From contig JAKSOU010000026.1 in assembly GCA_024405435.1 (NCBI GenBank), positions 1 through 36,676 on the forward strand: a stretch of 36,676 nucleotides of DNA, read 5' to 3'. The notes under the pieces were generated by a model. The model was given only the letters and a program-made list of their open reading frames with translations. It did no database searches and was not told the DNA's origin. Shown in pieces: positions 1-7,741 of this stretch; the first letter of the stretch is position 1; every line of letters starts with the position of its first letter. This DNA comes from Akkermansia sp. GTDB lineage: Bacteria > Verrucomicrobiota > Verrucomicrobiia > Verrucomicrobiales > Akkermansiaceae. The position numbers were made by a program, and so were the translations under genes.

Positions 1-590
1 GTAACCTCGGCGCCATCAACCAGAACAACGCCAAGAGGCTCCTCGGATACTCCTCAATCGGACAGGCCGGCTTCATCATCGTCTTCTTCCTCGGCGTCGG
101 AGCCTACGGCATCGGCACACGCGAAAGCAACGTCTTCACCTACCTGCTCGCGTATGCCCTCGCCACCATCCCCGCCTTCTACGCCATCGCCATGGTTCGC
201 ACCCAGCGCGGCAGCGAGGAAATCTCCGCCTTCCGCGGTCTCGCCAAGACCAACCCCCGCACCGCCTTCCTCGTCACCGTGGCATTCGCATCCCTCGCCG
301 GCGTGCCCCTCACCCTCGGCTTCGTCGCCAAATTGAAGGCATTCCTCGCCCTCATCGACACCATGACCGTCTTCGACGGCCTCGCCTGGCTGCTCGTCAT
401 CATGATCATCTGTGCCGCCGCCGGCTTCTACTACTACTTCAAGATCATCCGCGCCATGTATTGGGAGAAACCCCTCCCGGAGGACAAACCCCTCCAGGTC
501 CCCGCCCTCACCACCGCCGTCCTGGCCATCTCCGCCGCCGCCGCCATCATCTTAGGCACTCTCCCCCTCCTCATCACCAGCGGCTCCTAA
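1..590 (+). CDS. nuoN: NADH-quinone oxidoreductase subunit N, 3' part
   Basis: This is the C-terminal 195 residues of NuoN, a proton-pumping antiporter-like membrane subunit of respiratory complex I. The frame is open from base 3, so the gene starts outside the window. The stretch near the left edge (AINQNNAKRLLGYSSIGQAG) matches the conserved NuoN/NuoM/NuoL segment with the Lys-Arg-Leu-Leu-x-Tyr-Ser-Ser motif. At least four hydrophobic helices follow, including the one with SLAGVPLTLGF and the pumping-helix region before the final helix. The stop is TAA at 588-590, followed 22 bases later by a strong terminator, so this is probably the last gene of a nuo operon lying to the left. The family assignment is secure; only the 5' part is missing. 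Confidence 0.93.
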   Translation, partial: NLGAINQNNAKRLLGYSSIGQAGFIIVFFLGVGAYGIGTRESNVFTYLLAYALATIPAFYAIAMVRTQRGSEEISAFRGLAKTNPRTAFLVTVAFASLAGVPLTLGFVAKLKAFLALIDTMTVFDGLAWLLVIMIICAAAGFYYYFKIIRAMYWEKPLPEDKPLQVPALTTAVLAISAAAAIILGTLPLLITSGS

Positions 591-611
591 CCCCAACACC
601 AGCCCCTTCTC

Positions 612-645
612 AAAACCCCTCCCAGCCCCAGCTGGGAGGGTTTTT
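612..645 (+). terminator. Rho-independent terminator after nuoN
   Basis: A perfect 10-bp stem (CCCTCCCAGC, 617-626, with GCTGGGAGGG, 631-640) encloses a CCCA loop and is followed by five Ts. AAAA precedes the stem, so it could work in both directions. It closes the nuo operon. Confidence 0.9.
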
Positions 646-1002
646 ACATACCTTAGCGCATTTCCCCGCCGCTTCACGGCCATGCGCCGAAAACACACGA
701 CAACTGAAAGCCACCCTCACGCTAAAGACCTCCGCGCTCTCATGCGCAAGCACGCATCCGCCTCATCATGAGCAGTTCGAATTACTAACGACACCTAATG
801 TTCGTTGGGAAAGAGACCACTACCTCCTAGACTCTCCGGCGCTCTCGACCTACACCATGCACACCATGCTGGTTTTTATGAAAAATCTTGACAAATCATG
901 TCTATTCTGTTTAGAGTAGAAGTCGAGAGCTCATCTCGCCTTCAAGGAAACAACAATAATAATGTCACTACATAGGCCTCTTCGAGTCCTAAACATTTAG
1001 TT
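646..1002. other. Non-coding gap at the edge of the AT-rich island
   Basis: No convincing gene is visible. Base composition changes from GC-rich to AT-rich at about position 780-880, marking the left edge of a probable acquired segment. The 461-919 reading frame is a Pro/His/Arg-rich shadow of nuoN that runs through the terminator. Confidence 0.6.
888..917 (+). promoter_or_regulatory. Putative sigma-70 promoter for the ankyrin gene
   Basis: TTGACA (888-893) is followed after 17 bases by TTAGAG (911-916). The -35 box is perfect; the -10 is weak. It lies about 85 bases upstream of the ATG at 1003. No Shine-Dalgarno sequence is visible before that ATG. Confidence 0.4.
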
Positions 1003-2490
1003 ATGAAAACCATCCCCATATATTTCGAACATCCTGTAGTCTTCCGGGCCGCTCTCGAAACGAAAGGGTCCTCTTGCATTCAATTGTCGCCCATGTGGCG
1101 CTTGTATCCTGATGAGCAGTTCAGGTCGCTATCTGCTCACCAGCAACAAAAATTTTGCATAAGCGAGTTGACTGTTTCTAGCTTATTTCCACAAGGCAAA
1201 ATCCCTTTGCTGGTTGATGTAGAAATTTCTGAAGCATGCAAAACCATTCTTCACACAGACCCAATAACTGGATCTTCTCGAGTTGATTTGTGCTATTCCA
1301 AAGAAAAAATCACCCTTCAACCGCTTTCTTGCTCATCTATTATTTCAGGGCATCGAATCACGTATGGGAAGTTTCTTGGTTATTTTCACTGGAAGCAAAG
1401 GGATTTAAAATCCCTCGAATTCCAGCGCAAAGACGACAAAGGGTGCATTAAGCCTGCAGAAATTGTTTTCATGCGTATGGCTGCAAATAATGGCCGGGAC
1501 GTTGATAAATGGTTTGGACCTTATATATACACTTCGCGCAACGAGTTTTTGTCCCTCATACCCTTCTTAAATATAATACTCGAGATAGAAAACAAATCGG
1601 ATATACCGCAAGCTTTTGAATGTGCTCTGAATAATGTAACACTACCTCCCTCCTGCCGATTGCTTAGCACAGTTAATCGGTGTATGGTATGGGATGAAAA
1701 TGGGTATCCATTGCTTCATTCTCTATGCAAAACTGGAAGCGTTGATGATCTTCACTCTTTCTTTTCTGAATTCCCATGCGTTGATATAGATTATCAGGAT
1801 AGCGATGGCTGGACTCCTTTGCTTATTGCGTGCGCTCATAATTCTGCTTCTGTCGTTGAATACTTGTTGAAGCATAGCGCTAACACAAAGATTGTTGCTT
1901 TCTCAGGAGAATCAATCCAGGATGTTGCGCTAATAAGAAATGACTCAAACATTATTTCATTGCTGCGTGATTACCGACTCCTGCACTACGAAATCATTGT
2001 CCTTCCCCCTCCACCGCCACCAACTCATCCTCCCACCATAAAGCGGCCTTCAACACCTCGGTATTCTGAACGAAACGTTTTGCATAATCATCGCACGCAT
2101 GTATTGCGCTGTTATAAAACCTTCGTTGGGAAGCAATTTGCTATTGATCGGGCATACGAACATAATTGCTGTATTAGCGTTACATTGCAAGAAGGAGGAA
2201 GGTGTGCCTGCGACATACCAAGATGGAAGATAGAAGCTTTTTCACAACAGTTTGCCGCAGAAGATCCTCATTGGTTTATTGATATTCAAATTGCTGGACA
2301 TCGGTACACATGGCACTGCGCTATTTCAGAATTACTCCCAAGACTAATAGAAACTTTCCAGAACCGAATTGCCGACCGAAAGTTCCCTTTGTATTTCGAT
2401 CCTTATAATGGGTTAGCCTACACGACACCACGAGGGTTATATGATATTGGAGCAACCTTTATTCGTGAAAATCACGATGGCACCGAATAG
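1003..2490 (+). CDS. Ankyrin-repeat protein of unknown function (495 aa)
   Basis: The only recognisable domain is a short ankyrin segment at about residues 230-325 (GYPLLHSLCKTGSVDDL, then DGWTPLLIACAHNSASVVEYL), which normally mediates protein binding. The N-terminal 225 and C-terminal 150 residues match no family I recognise. A proline run (PPPPPPTHPP, about residue 335) links the ankyrin segment to the C-terminal region, which is rich in Trp, Cys and His. No signal peptide or membrane segment is seen, so a cytoplasmic location is likely. The gene is clearly more AT-rich than the nuo and lysA regions and uses different codons, pointing to horizontal acquisition. It converges on the equally AT-rich Pif1-like helicase. 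A defence or mobile-element role is inference only. Confidence 0.72.
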   Translation: MKTIPIYFEHPVVFRAALETKGSSCIQLSPMWRLYPDEQFRSLSAHQQQKFCISELTVSSLFPQGKIPLLVDVEISEACKTILHTDPITGSSRVDLCYSKEKITLQPLSCSSIISGHRITYGKFLGYFHWKQRDLKSLEFQRKDDKGCIKPAEIVFMRMAANNGRDVDKWFGPYIYTSRNEFLSLIPFLNIILEIENKSDIPQAFECALNNVTLPPSCRLLSTVNRCMVWDENGYPLLHSLCKTGSVDDLHSFFSEFPCVDIDYQDSDGWTPLLIACAHNSASVVEYLLKHSANTKIVAFSGESIQDVALIRNDSNIISLLRDYRLLHYEIIVLPPPPPPTHPPTIKRPSTPRYSERNVLHNHRTHVLRCYKTFVGKQFAIDRAYEHNCCISVTLQEGGRCACDIPRWKIEAFSQQFAAEDPHWFIDIQIAGHRYTWHCAISELLPRLIETFQNRIADRKFPLYFDPYNGLAYTTPRGLYDIGATFIRENHDGTE

Positions 2491-2522
2491 GTGCCGATCC
2501 TAACATCTACTACGTTTCACAA

Positions 2523-2582
2523 ACGCTTCTTCAGCTTTCAATGTGCATATTTGTGGCACAAAAGGCGCCGATGAAGAAGCGT
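2523..2582. repeat. Inverted repeat between convergent genes
   Basis: Perfect 11-bp arms ACGCTTCTTCA (2523-2533) and TGAAGAAGCGT (2572-2582) are separated by 38 bases, between the convergent ankyrin and helicase genes. A transcript from either side would form a long hairpin. There is no clear T-run, so it is either a weak bidirectional terminator or an island-specific site. Confidence 0.5.
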
Positions 2583-2673
2583 GGATGAGCGTCAAAAGCG
2601 ATACGTTTCAATTAGCATAGGGTAATCATACCGAAGGATTACTCTAAGAGATTTTCGTTGGCTCAATACACGA

Positions 2674-4539
2674 CTATTTTTGCCCATGCTCGAAACATTT
2701 CACCTGCCAATTAATTTCCTTGGCAATCAGATAGGGCTGAAACTTCACCATATTCATATAAAGTTCGGCATACTCATCACTATATTTCATGTAGATATCA
2801 AAATGGTTTGCACAGAACTCGGCCTTAATCTGAGGATTATCATTGTGCCTATTGTCGTTACTGTTCTTATTGACGTCTAATCCAAAATGATTCCTAGTAA
2901 ATTTGCCACCAGGTACTCTGAAAAGATAAGAAATACATTTTACCCCATCTATGCACACTAGGTAAAACGTACTATTCAAAATTCTGTAGTCTAATGTAAA
3001 CCAGAAATGATCGTTTTGCCATGTCACATTCCCTTTCGTATCCCAATTTACGGATAAATTGGCATGATGAATAATCGATGTGTCTATTTTATAATATTGC
3101 TTCCAGAAAGCAACTACATCCTCTGCAATATGGGTTCTCGGCTTTTTGCCAGTGCTTAAAAATTCACGAACGCGTGGATTAGCTATAATATCATTTAAAG
3201 TTATTTTTCGCACGAGATGAACACCTTTCCTTGTTTTCGCCCGACTCAGAGCGACGTATGTTTGCCCAGCTTCAAAAGCGCCATCATCACCAAGATCTAC
3301 ACGCACATCCTCCAAAGTTTGACCTTGCGACTTATGAATTGATATGGCATAAGCCAATTTTAGTGGAAACTGATTATATGTTCCTATCGTCGATAATTCA
3401 AGGGAACCATCCGTTTTCTTTACGTATTCTTGCTGATACCAATCTACTCGTCGTAATTCTACCACGTTACCATCAGCTTTCTCAACTTTGATACTATCGT
3501 CATTTAATTCAGAAACATTGCCTATTGTTCCGTTTACATATTCACCATTCTCTGCATCGTTCCGGCAAATAATGACTTTTGCCCCGACTTTCAGTTTAAG
3601 CACTTCTGGCACTACAACACCTTCTTTTCTTTTCTTTTGCAGCTCTTTGTCGATTACGTTAGAATTACCATATTTTTTAGGATTATAATACTCCCCACAG
3701 AATGTGCCAAAGTAGGGAGCTCTCTCTTCACCAGCTAAATTTGCCAATTGCCTTTCATTGATTTCAGCCGCTTCTTCATTCTTTGCAGTAATTGTGATGA
3801 TATCTCCTTCTTTCGCTGAAGAATCATAACATTCGTCATTAAAAAAACGGATAGCGTCTTCCAACGCTGGGCTGTCGATCTCTGAATTTAATGAGCTGAC
3901 AGTTCTTAATGATTTCAAAAACTCCATATCAGCATTTTGACGATGTACATTGTTTAATTTCAATATCTGGAATTTCCCTTTTTCATAACATTTAGCATCA
4001 AAGAAAAATGGCTTTGCAACACCATATGTTTTCATCATATAATTGATTGCTTTTTCATCTTCGTATTTGTATACGGGTGGAAGTTGGCACAAATCTCCAA
4101 CTAGAACAATTTGAATTCCGCCAAATGCTGATTTATAATCTCTTTGAGCTTTTTTACACAAGCAATTTATGGTATCAAATATATCTGCACGCAACATTGA
4201 TGCCTCGTCAATAATTAGGGTATTAATAACGCCAACAACAGCCTCATATTTTTTATACCGATTTACTACATTCAGAGGAAAATATGGTTTGCCGCCCAAT
4301 TTAAACATACTATGAATAGTTGCGCCCTCAATCAATTGGGCAGCTATACCTGTCGGTGCCACAACGGCGACTTCACGCCTAAGATGTTTTCTAATATAAT
4401 TAATCAAAGTGGATTTTCCAGTCCCAGCCTGACCTTGTATGAAGAAGTTCTGATTGGGGTTATCCTTGATTTTGTTGAATGCGGTCTGCTGGCAGTCATC
4501 CAACTGGATTTCATCGATATTGTTTTTCATCTGGTTCAT
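2674..4539 (-). CDS. Pif1/RecD2-like superfamily 1 DNA helicase (621 aa)
   Basis: An ATP-dependent 5'-3' DNA helicase of the Pif1 type. Walker A is GQAGTGKST (residues 36-44); Walker B lies in LIIDEASML. VGDLCQLPP is the typical motif III. The SH3-like insert with KVGAKVIICRNDA is followed by AYAISIHKSQGQTL (motif V) and YVALSRAKTRKGVHL (motif VI). The catalytic core ends near residue 470. About 150 further residues (from PRTHIAEDVVAFW on) form an extra domain rich in aromatic residues that I do not recognise. The gene is AT-rich and belongs to the island with the convergent ankyrin gene. Such helicases occur both as genome-maintenance enzymes and as cargo of mobile or defence islands. Met1 and Met4 are both possible starts. 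Confidence 0.87.
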   Translation of the reverse strand: MNQMKNNIDEIQLDDCQQTAFNKIKDNPNQNFFIQGQAGTGKSTLINYIRKHLRREVAVVAPTGIAAQLIEGATIHSMFKLGGKPYFPLNVVNRYKKYEAVVGVINTLIIDEASMLRADIFDTINCLCKKAQRDYKSAFGGIQIVLVGDLCQLPPVYKYEDEKAINYMMKTYGVAKPFFFDAKCYEKGKFQILKLNNVHRQNADMEFLKSLRTVSSLNSEIDSPALEDAIRFFNDECYDSSAKEGDIITITAKNEEAAEINERQLANLAGEERAPYFGTFCGEYYNPKKYGNSNVIDKELQKKRKEGVVVPEVLKLKVGAKVIICRNDAENGEYVNGTIGNVSELNDDSIKVEKADGNVVELRRVDWYQQEYVKKTDGSLELSTIGTYNQFPLKLAYAISIHKSQGQTLEDVRVDLGDDGAFEAGQTYVALSRAKTRKGVHLVRKITLNDIIANPRVREFLSTGKKPRTHIAEDVVAFWKQYYKIDTSIIHHANLSVNWDTKGNVTWQNDHFWFTLDYRILNSTFYLVCIDGVKCISYLFRVPGGKFTRNHFGLDVNKNSNDNRHNDNPQIKAEFCANHFDIYMKYSDEYAELYMNMVKFQPYLIAKEINWQVKCFEHGQK

Positions 4540-4664
4540 GATGTTGTATACTTCTTTTTGATTGTAAAATTAGCCAACTTGCGTGCTTCTCTCGTAGGAA
4601 GCATTGTAGACTTTAGCATGCTTGGGTTCTGCTGTCAAACTTTTTTCATGCGCCGTAGCTTTTT

Positions 4665-5555
4665 TTACACCAGCTCCTCCTGCTCTTCCTCCGGGCAGCC
4701 TTCTGTGTAGTAGCAGTCGCAGTCTGAGGGAGTGCGGAGGGCTTGGGCTTGGTGATCCCAGAGGGCGTGGATGGTGCCGGGGTGGCCGTATTCGCTGCGC
4801 TGGACGGTGATGTCGATTTCTGTGAAGTCGGGGCTGGGGGTGGAGTTGGTGGGGATGGCGACTTGGACGAGCTGATCCGGCAGACATTCGCGGTACCAGT
4901 TGGGCGGGAGCATGTACGGCTCGTCCGGTGCGGGGACAAGGGTTTCTGCGGGGTAGACGAGGAAAAGCGGCATGGGTTCGAAGGGGCGGGCGCAGGACAG
5001 ATGGCGCAGCCAGTTCCGATGAGAGTCGGGGGTGTTCCACAGGCCCAGCTGGGTGTCGGCGGCGATATCCAACTCGCAGTCCAACACCAGGTAGCCCAGG
5101 GTGCCGTGGCGTTTCCTCAATGCCGCCTGGTGTTCGCGGACAAAGAAGAACAGGTCGATTGTGCTCCAGGGGCCGACATCCACGAACTCGGAGTATCGTT
5201 CCGTGTGGGTGCGGGGATTGGTGTCGGCTAAGTCGAAATGAGGGCACAGGGCCTTCCAGATGGCCTGGAATGTGGTCTTCAGGCGTTCGGCCTCCCCGCG
5301 CGTGCTGATGTAGAGGCTGGGGCGGTTCTCTCCCGCCAGCACGCGCAGGACAAACAACTGCGCCGGGCTCACGCCGGCAACGACCTGCCCTGCGGGCGAG
5401 CTGACAACGGCCTGGGAAGCATGGCAATCCCCGCATGCCAGCTCATCGTAGGCGGTCAGGGCGTTTGGGCGGAAGTTCCAGCCGGGGCGCTCGGGTTCCG
5501 GCACCGCCCTGTACAGGGGGGTGCCGTACCGGTTCATGCATGTGGAGATGGTCAT
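4665..5555 (-). CDS. Hypothetical protein (296 aa), second gene of a small operon
   Basis: I recognise no family. The protein is soluble and Trp/Pro-rich, without signal peptide or membrane segments. The central part (about residues 75-165) alternates hydrophobic strands and polar loops. An acidic tail (CPEEEQEELV) ends the protein, preceded by a Cys-Asp-Cys cluster. An N-terminal CGDCH pair could bind metal, but this is not established. The ATG follows the TAA of the upstream frameshifted gene by 6 bases, so the two were probably one operon. GC content is again high, so this gene lies outside the AT-rich island that begins just downstream. Confidence 0.6.
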   Translation of the reverse strand: MTISTCMNRYGTPLYRAVPEPERPGWNFRPNALTAYDELACGDCHASQAVVSSPAGQVVAGVSPAQLFVLRVLAGENRPSLYISTRGEAERLKTTFQAIWKALCPHFDLADTNPRTHTERYSEFVDVGPWSTIDLFFFVREHQAALRKRHGTLGYLVLDCELDIAADTQLGLWNTPDSHRNWLRHLSCARPFEPMPLFLVYPAETLVPAPDEPYMLPPNWYRECLPDQLVQVAIPTNSTPSPDFTEIDITVQRSEYGHPGTIHALWDHQAQALRTPSDCDCYYTEGCPEEEQEELV

Positions 5556-5561
5556 GGCTGA

Positions 5562-6261
5562 TTATTGCTTACCATGGTTGGTTGTGGTGGTTTTCGTGTT
5601 GCCCGCTTGCTCGAGAAGCTCTTCAACATGGCGCACCGCATTTTTCCTATCATCTATTTCCTTGCGCTCTGAAGCGGCGGAAATACATTCGGCGACATTT
5701 TCATATTGATACTTAAGCGCGGCAAGAGCATTGCATAATGTATCATGCGCGGCAACAGCCATGCTGCCCAGTTCGCACTCGTCCATTTCAAAACGCAGGA
5801 CGTCGCCATTGTGGCGGGTCTCGAACTCAAATAGCGTGATTTTGCGAAATCGCCGAAGGACATTCTCATTCCAGCGAAAGAACAAAAACTTCTTGGTTAT
5901 TGTCACCCATTTAGTTGCTTTGGGATTCATGTCCCATTTAATAAAATAAGTGACGCCATCTTTTTTCCCAATTTAAGTATTGAAGCGTAGTGTGTTTCCA
6001 GTCTATAGGAGCAGCCCATTCATACCCGATTTCTATGAACTTATATGACGGATTAGGTTTATCCAAGTGAAGGCGGTCGTATTGACAATATGTATTTCTG
6101 TCGCGTGAATATATTTGCCTATAATCATTTTCAATGGTTCCATTGTTTATCAAGTCTGCGGCAAGTTTGCGGGCGATGGCAAGCATCTCCTCCAATTGGG
6201 GAAGTACCAGCTCGGTCAAGCGAAGTTTCTCGGCTGAAGTAAGGTTCTTGTATTCACTCAT
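5562..6261 (-). pseudogene. Frameshifted paralogue of the 222-aa protein at 7073-7741
   Basis: Two adjacent frames, 5938-6261 (107 aa) and 5562-5930 (122 aa), together align end to end with the intact 222-aa protein. Both share the PQLE, LxNNGT, LDKP and KDGV-Y motifs, then W-MNP and the F-F-RW motif. The break is at a run of six As on the minus strand (5961-5966). With five As, reading continues as EKDGVTYFIKWDMNP, giving about 232 residues. So the gene is inactivated by one extra base, or a slippage-dependent gene, or the run carries a sequencing error. The bases before the ATG (minus strand CCTTTATACATGCCATGAG) match the end of the ankyrin gene upstream of the intact copy, showing that a two-gene unit was duplicated and its first gene lost. 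Function unknown. Confidence 0.8.
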
Positions 6262-6293
6262 GGCATGTATAAAGGTTATAAGGGAAGGTTGAG

Positions 6294-6320
6294 GCGGCGG
6301 GGAGGTGTGCTCCCCGCCGC
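6294..6320 (-). terminator. GC-rich hairpin after the 76-aa gene
   Basis: Perfect 10-bp arms GCGGCGGGGA (6294-6303) and TCCCCGCCGC (6311-6320) enclose a 7-base loop, 48 bases downstream of the 76-aa gene. A strict T-run is absent (CTCAACCTTCCCTT follows), so termination may be weak. Confidence 0.5.
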
Positions 6321-6367
6321 TGTGGGTATGGGCGTACTAGTGACTTAAGATGCTCATAAATGACCAA

Positions 6368-6598
6368 TTAGTAATTGACGGGGGTTACGTTGACGGTAGT
6401 TTTGTCCACCTGTGTGACCAACTTGCCGATGTGACAACCGTGACAATCCACCAAGATGGTGACGGAATCGCCGCTGCCGAGGATTTGGACCTGATCGGGG
6501 GGAGCGTCGAAGCCCTCGGAGTAGAGCTGATAGCCATCCTCGTTCTTGATGACAACTCTGGTAGCGTCGAAACTAGGTTCTTTAATGCCGTATATCAT
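6368..6598 (-). CDS. Small hypothetical protein (76 aa)
   Basis: A short, probably all-beta cytoplasmic protein starting MIYGIKEPSFDATRVV, with a Cys-His-Gly-Cys-His motif (DCHGCHIGK) that could hold a metal. I do not recognise the family. The other small protein of this region (72 aa, 10198-10416) also starts MIY and has a comparable central strand pattern (VQILGSGDSVTIL against LQVSGNTVRVIG), so the two may be distant relatives; the similarity is too weak to be sure. No Shine-Dalgarno sequence precedes the ATG. A 474-base region with a palindrome lies upstream. Confidence 0.55.
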   Translation of the reverse strand: MIYGIKEPSFDATRVVIKNEDGYQLYSEGFDAPPDQVQILGSGDSVTILVDCHGCHIGKLVTQVDKTTVNVTPVNY

Positions 6599-6736
6599 TG
6601 TATTTATTGGGGTATGTTGTTTTTTTGAGTCGGGCGCGCCCCCTACCGCGAGGGTTGCGTTGGGTAGTCGGAAGGGCAGGCCCGTATAGTGACCTTACAA
6701 CGAAAATTCGGCAAAAATCAAGTGTATGACACAAGA

Positions 6737-6758
6737 TTGGCAAAATAAATTTCGCCAA
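6737..6758. promoter_or_regulatory. 22-bp operator-like palindrome
   Basis: Arms TTGGCAAAAT and ATTTCGCCAA are inverted repeats with one mismatch and a 2-base centre. The size and symmetry fit a dimeric regulator site. It lies about 140 bases upstream of the 76-aa gene. Confidence 0.5.
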
Positions 6759-6921
6759 CCCGTAACACGCTTATAATCAATAGTTAACCATCCCCACCCC
6801 AAGCGCGCAGAGCGGGCGACACGCTTCACTCCCCGCCGTGAAAATCATCCTATATGTGAAACAAACGGCAAAAATCGGGCAATCCAGCCAAAATACCCCC
6901 CTGTATGTACACGCGCGGAGG

Positions 6922-6987
6922 TGATTGATTGGCGGTGACGGACCTCAGAGAGGAGCATGCCTTAGCGTGAATCCACCCCGCCATGCG
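6922..6987 (+). repeat. Dispersed repeat family, copy C
   Basis: It shares TGATTGGCGGTGACG, a GCATGC core and GCGTGAATCCACCCCGCC with copies at 22784-22845 and 31722-31787, and on the other strand near 23619-23680 and 23795-23855. It is non-coding. Confidence 0.6.
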
Positions 6988-7072
6988 TCCGTCTCCGTGT
7001 GGCGCTCCGCGCCCTTGCTACGCCGAGACAGGGCTGCGTTTCGTGGTGGGTTGGCAGGGTTGTGTCACTGAT

Positions 7073-7741
7073 TCACTTTGAATGCCCCGGAGGATTGAGG
7101 AGGTTTTCAAAATGGCGGAGCTTCTTCGACTTCTCCTCGTTTTTCAGGCGCTGCGATTCCAGCAAAGCATGATTGCTTGCCATTTCATATTGATTGTAAA
7201 TCGCAGAAAGGGTCCCGCATAATTTGGTATGCAAGTCAATCGACATGCGCTGCCGATCGCCATCGTCCAACGCGAAGTTCAGCATCTCGCCATCATGCAA
7301 GGAAGCGAAATCCAAGAACTGGATTTCAGGAAAATACTGCATGACTTTCTTCTTCCAGCGCAAGAACCAGAACTTTTGGGGGATGGTCTTCCATCTGCGC
7401 CCATTCGGGTTCATGAGCCAGCCGACAGAATATACCACGCCATCTTTGTTCCAACGTATAGTCGGGATATTGCGCCAAACCTCGAAGGCATCCAGAAGCC
7501 AGTGAATTCCGATTTGAATCGACTGGTACGATGCGCCCGGTTTATCCAAGTACAGGCACTTGCTGTCGCAAAACGACTTTTTGTCGGGTAAACTGATTTG
7601 CGGCTTCCCGCTTTCCACAGTGCCGTTGTTGAGCAGGCAAGCGGCATGGTCGCGGACGATGGGCAGAAGCGCCTCCAATTGGGGAATCAACTGCTCCATC
7701 ATGTGGATTTTCTCGTCTGAGGTATATTTATTGGAACTCAT
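7073..7741 (-). CDS. Hypothetical protein (222 aa), coupled to the ankyrin gene
   Basis: A soluble protein of unknown function with an N-terminal helix (EKIHMMEQLIPQLEALLPIV), a central beta region (WNKDGVVYSVGWLMNP, then FWFLRWKKK) and a charged helical C-terminus. The ATG at 7741 is chosen because it overlaps the stop of the upstream ankyrin gene in an ATGA junction, the mark of translational coupling. Longer in-frame extensions run through that gene in another frame and are not credible. A frameshifted paralogue lies at 5562-6261. That the duplicate kept the junction sequence suggests this protein and the ankyrin protein act as a pair, for example effector and binding partner, but this is inference. 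Confidence 0.68.
   Translation of the reverse strand: MSSNKYTSDEKIHMMEQLIPQLEALLPIVRDHAACLLNNGTVESGKPQISLPDKKSFCDSKCLYLDKPGASYQSIQIGIHWLLDAFEVWRNIPTIRWNKDGVVYSVGWLMNPNGRRWKTIPQKFWFLRWKKKVMQYFPEIQFLDFASLHDGEMLNFALDDGDRQRMSIDLHTKLCGTLSAIYNQYEMASNHALLESQRLKNEEKSKKLRHFENLLNPPGHSK

Larger units (their letters stand above)
6599..7072. other. Long regulatory gap upstream of the 76-aa gene
   Basis: No gene is seen. The region holds a 22-bp palindrome (6737-6758), an 11-base direct repeat CGGCAAAAATC (6709-6719 and 6866-6876), a GGGCGCGCCC palindrome near 6640, and one copy of a dispersed repeat (6922-6987). It probably carries the promoter and operators of the minus-strand genes. Confidence 0.55.

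Noticed and set aside
461..919. 152-aa plus frame over the end of nuoN
   Set aside because: It reads nuoN in another frame, crosses the terminator and has shadow-like Pro/His/Arg composition.
5955..5970. Programmed -1 frameshift signal at the six-A run
   Set aside because: The known A-AAA-AAG heptamer needs a different phase. Restoring the frame here needs +1 (or loss of one A), so classical -1 slippage does not explain it.
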